From assembly GCA_002391225.1 (NCBI GenBank), contig DGRV01000076.1, forward strand, positions 59,366-99,778: a stretch of DNA of 40,413 nt, read 5' to 3'. This stretch comes from Christensenella sp. UBA4379 (lineage in GTDB: Bacteria; Bacillota; Clostridia; Christensenellales; Aristaeellaceae). Of the stretch, positions 39,656 through 40,413 are shown piece after piece. The position numbers and the translations under genes were made by a program. The notes beneath the pieces were generated by a model. The model did no database searches. It was not told the DNA's origin and was given only the letters and a program-made list of their open reading frames with translations. Numbering within the stretch: the stretch's first letter is position 1; every line of letters starts with the position of its first letter.

Positions 39656-40195
39656 TTAATAATTTTGCGCCATCACTTCAAAGTAGCTCTGCGGATGGTT
39701 GCAGACCGGGCAGACCTCGGGCGCTTCGGCGGCGATCACGATGTGGCCGCAGTTGCGGCATTCCCAGATGGTGATGCCGGCCTTCTTGAAGACCTCCATC
39801 TGCTCGATGTTCTTAAGCAGGGCGCGGTAGCGTTCCTCGTGGTGCTTTTCGATGGCGCCGACGCCGCGAAACTGCTCGGCCAGCTCGTGGAAGCCCTCTT
39901 CGTCCGCTTCCCTGGCCATCCGCTCGTACATGTCGGTCCATTCAAAGGCTTCGCCGTCCGCGGCGGCCTTCAGGTTTTCTTCCGTCGTGCCGATGCCGCC
40001 CAGGGCCTTGAACCAAAGCTTGGCGTGCTCCTTCTCATTGTCGGCGGTCTTTAAGAACAGGGCGGCGATCTGCTCATAGCCCGCCTTCTTGGCGGCGGAG
40101 GCGAAATAGGTGTACTTGTTCCTCGCCTGGGATTCTCCGGCGAAAGCTTCCATCAGATTCTTTTCGGTCTTGGTGCCCGCGTATTTGTTGGCCAT
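39656..40195 (-). CDS. Rubrerythrin
   Basis: A 179-aa cytoplasmic peroxide-reducing protein of anaerobes. The N-terminal ferritin-like four-helix part carries the diiron ligands (EAFAGESQARNKYTYFA; DNEKEHAKLWF; later EKHHEERY) and the C-terminal rubredoxin-like iron site has CRNCG and CPVCNHP. Reduced rubredoxin-type iron passes electrons to the diiron centre, which reduces H2O2 to water. The ATG at 40193-40195 follows AGGAGG by eight bases. It has its own promoter. Its presence fits an obligate anaerobe exposed to occasional oxygen. Confidence 0.96.
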   Translation of the reverse strand: MANKYAGTKTEKNLMEAFAGESQARNKYTYFASAAKKAGYEQIAALFLKTADNEKEHAKLWFKALGGIGTTEENLKAAADGEAFEWTDMYERMAREADEEGFHELAEQFRGVGAIEKHHEERYRALLKNIEQMEVFKKAGITIWECRNCGHIVIAAEAPEVCPVCNHPQSYFEVMAQNY

Positions 40196-40260
40196 GGGTC
40201 TTTTCCTCCTTTGATGTTTGAACCATCTGTATGTATGCTTCATCAGATCAGGTCAAAACC

Positions 40261-40289
40261 AATATATCACGAACCGGGGTTTCTGGCAA
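40261..40289 (-). promoter_or_regulatory. Promoter of the rubrerythrin gene
   Basis: On the minus strand TTGCCA (40284-40289), 17-bp spacer, TATATT (40261-40266). Start near 40254. Confidence 0.65.
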
Positions 40290-40361
40290 GCACAAACGAG
40301 AACACAAGGGGCCGGCGGGGACGGCGGAGATACATAATGTGCAAAAAAGATTTTCTTGTCC

Positions 40362-40391
40362 TGTAACAAAACGGGGCGGCGGGCGTATAAT
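40362..40391 (+). promoter_or_regulatory. Possible promoter reading out of the window
   Basis: TATAAT (40386-40391) is preceded at 18 bp by TGTAAC (40362-40367), a weak -35. It would serve a plus-strand gene beyond the window end. Confidence 0.4.
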
Positions 40392-40413
40392 GAGACTAAC
40401 TATTAAAAGTCAA

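Noticed and set aside
1..40413. tRNA or rRNA genes
   Set aside because: No acceptor-stem/T-loop arrangement or rRNA sequence was recognised on either strand by eye.

Overview
The window looks like a chromosomal segment of an uncultured, GC-rich member of the Clostridia (Bacillota). The signs are sigma-A promoters with 17-bp spacers, strong AGGAGG ribosome-binding sites, GTG and TTG starts, NHLP-type peptide exporters, LplB/YtcP-type sugar permeases and a rubrerythrin. A gut or rumen Christensenellales-like lineage is my guess from gene style; nothing here proves it.

Left part (1-7.6 kb, minus strand). A purine-salvage and nucleoside-uptake operon runs xpt, BMP-family binding protein, ABC ATPase (cut by the window start), from a near-consensus promoter. 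Before it, on the same strand, lie a 96-aa unknown gene, a CotH/lamin-tail secreted protein, a NusG-domain-II protein, a DUF3800 gene with its own promoter, and a Gx/HepS-I membrane protein ending in a terminator.

Sugar region (7.6-16 kb, plus strand). A LacI regulator, a secreted protein with three ~148-residue tandem repeats, two carbohydrate ABC permeases, their binding protein and an SDR dehydrogenase. The regulator has a LacI-like operator over its own start site. Convergent to these are a 5-formyl-THF cyclo-ligase and a MATE exporter.

Peptide-export region (18.5-23.9 kb). A short NHLM-type secretion protein and two NHLP ABC exporters, the first with an intact C39 peptidase. No precursor peptide is visible. 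A four-helix-bundle gene, framed by inverted (TAGGAGG)n repeats, interrupts the operon. A nucleoside phosphorylase and DNA topoisomerase III follow on the minus strand.

CRISPR region (27.3-33.8 kb, minus strand). A type I-C system has cas3, cas5c, cas8c, cas7c and a 10-repeat array, but cas4-cas1-cas2 and a normal leader are missing. The 215 bp between cas3 and cas5c hold the main find. A plus-strand promoter would start a ~84-nt RNA at a miniature repeat (4-bp hairpin, GAAA loop, exact 11-nt crRNA 5' handle), followed by a guide and a terminator. The first 15 guide bases match, with one mismatch at position 12, a site behind a TTC PAM. That site lies beside the cas5 promoter, and its full-length footprint would cover the RNA's own -35. 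I read this as a CreR-like crRNA-like regulator that lets Cascade repress its own genes.

Right part (33.9-40.4 kb). Small membrane, USP-like and unknown proteins, an FGGY kinase plus AraD-type epimerase pair for pentose use, a zinc-ribbon membrane protein and rubrerythrin.

Two non-coding stretches (18.12-18.6 kb and 39.2-39.65 kb) and a remnant at 37.95 kb share hairpin motifs. Their stems change in a compensated way between copies while loops and spacings stay constant, which suggests an unnamed family of structured intergenic elements.
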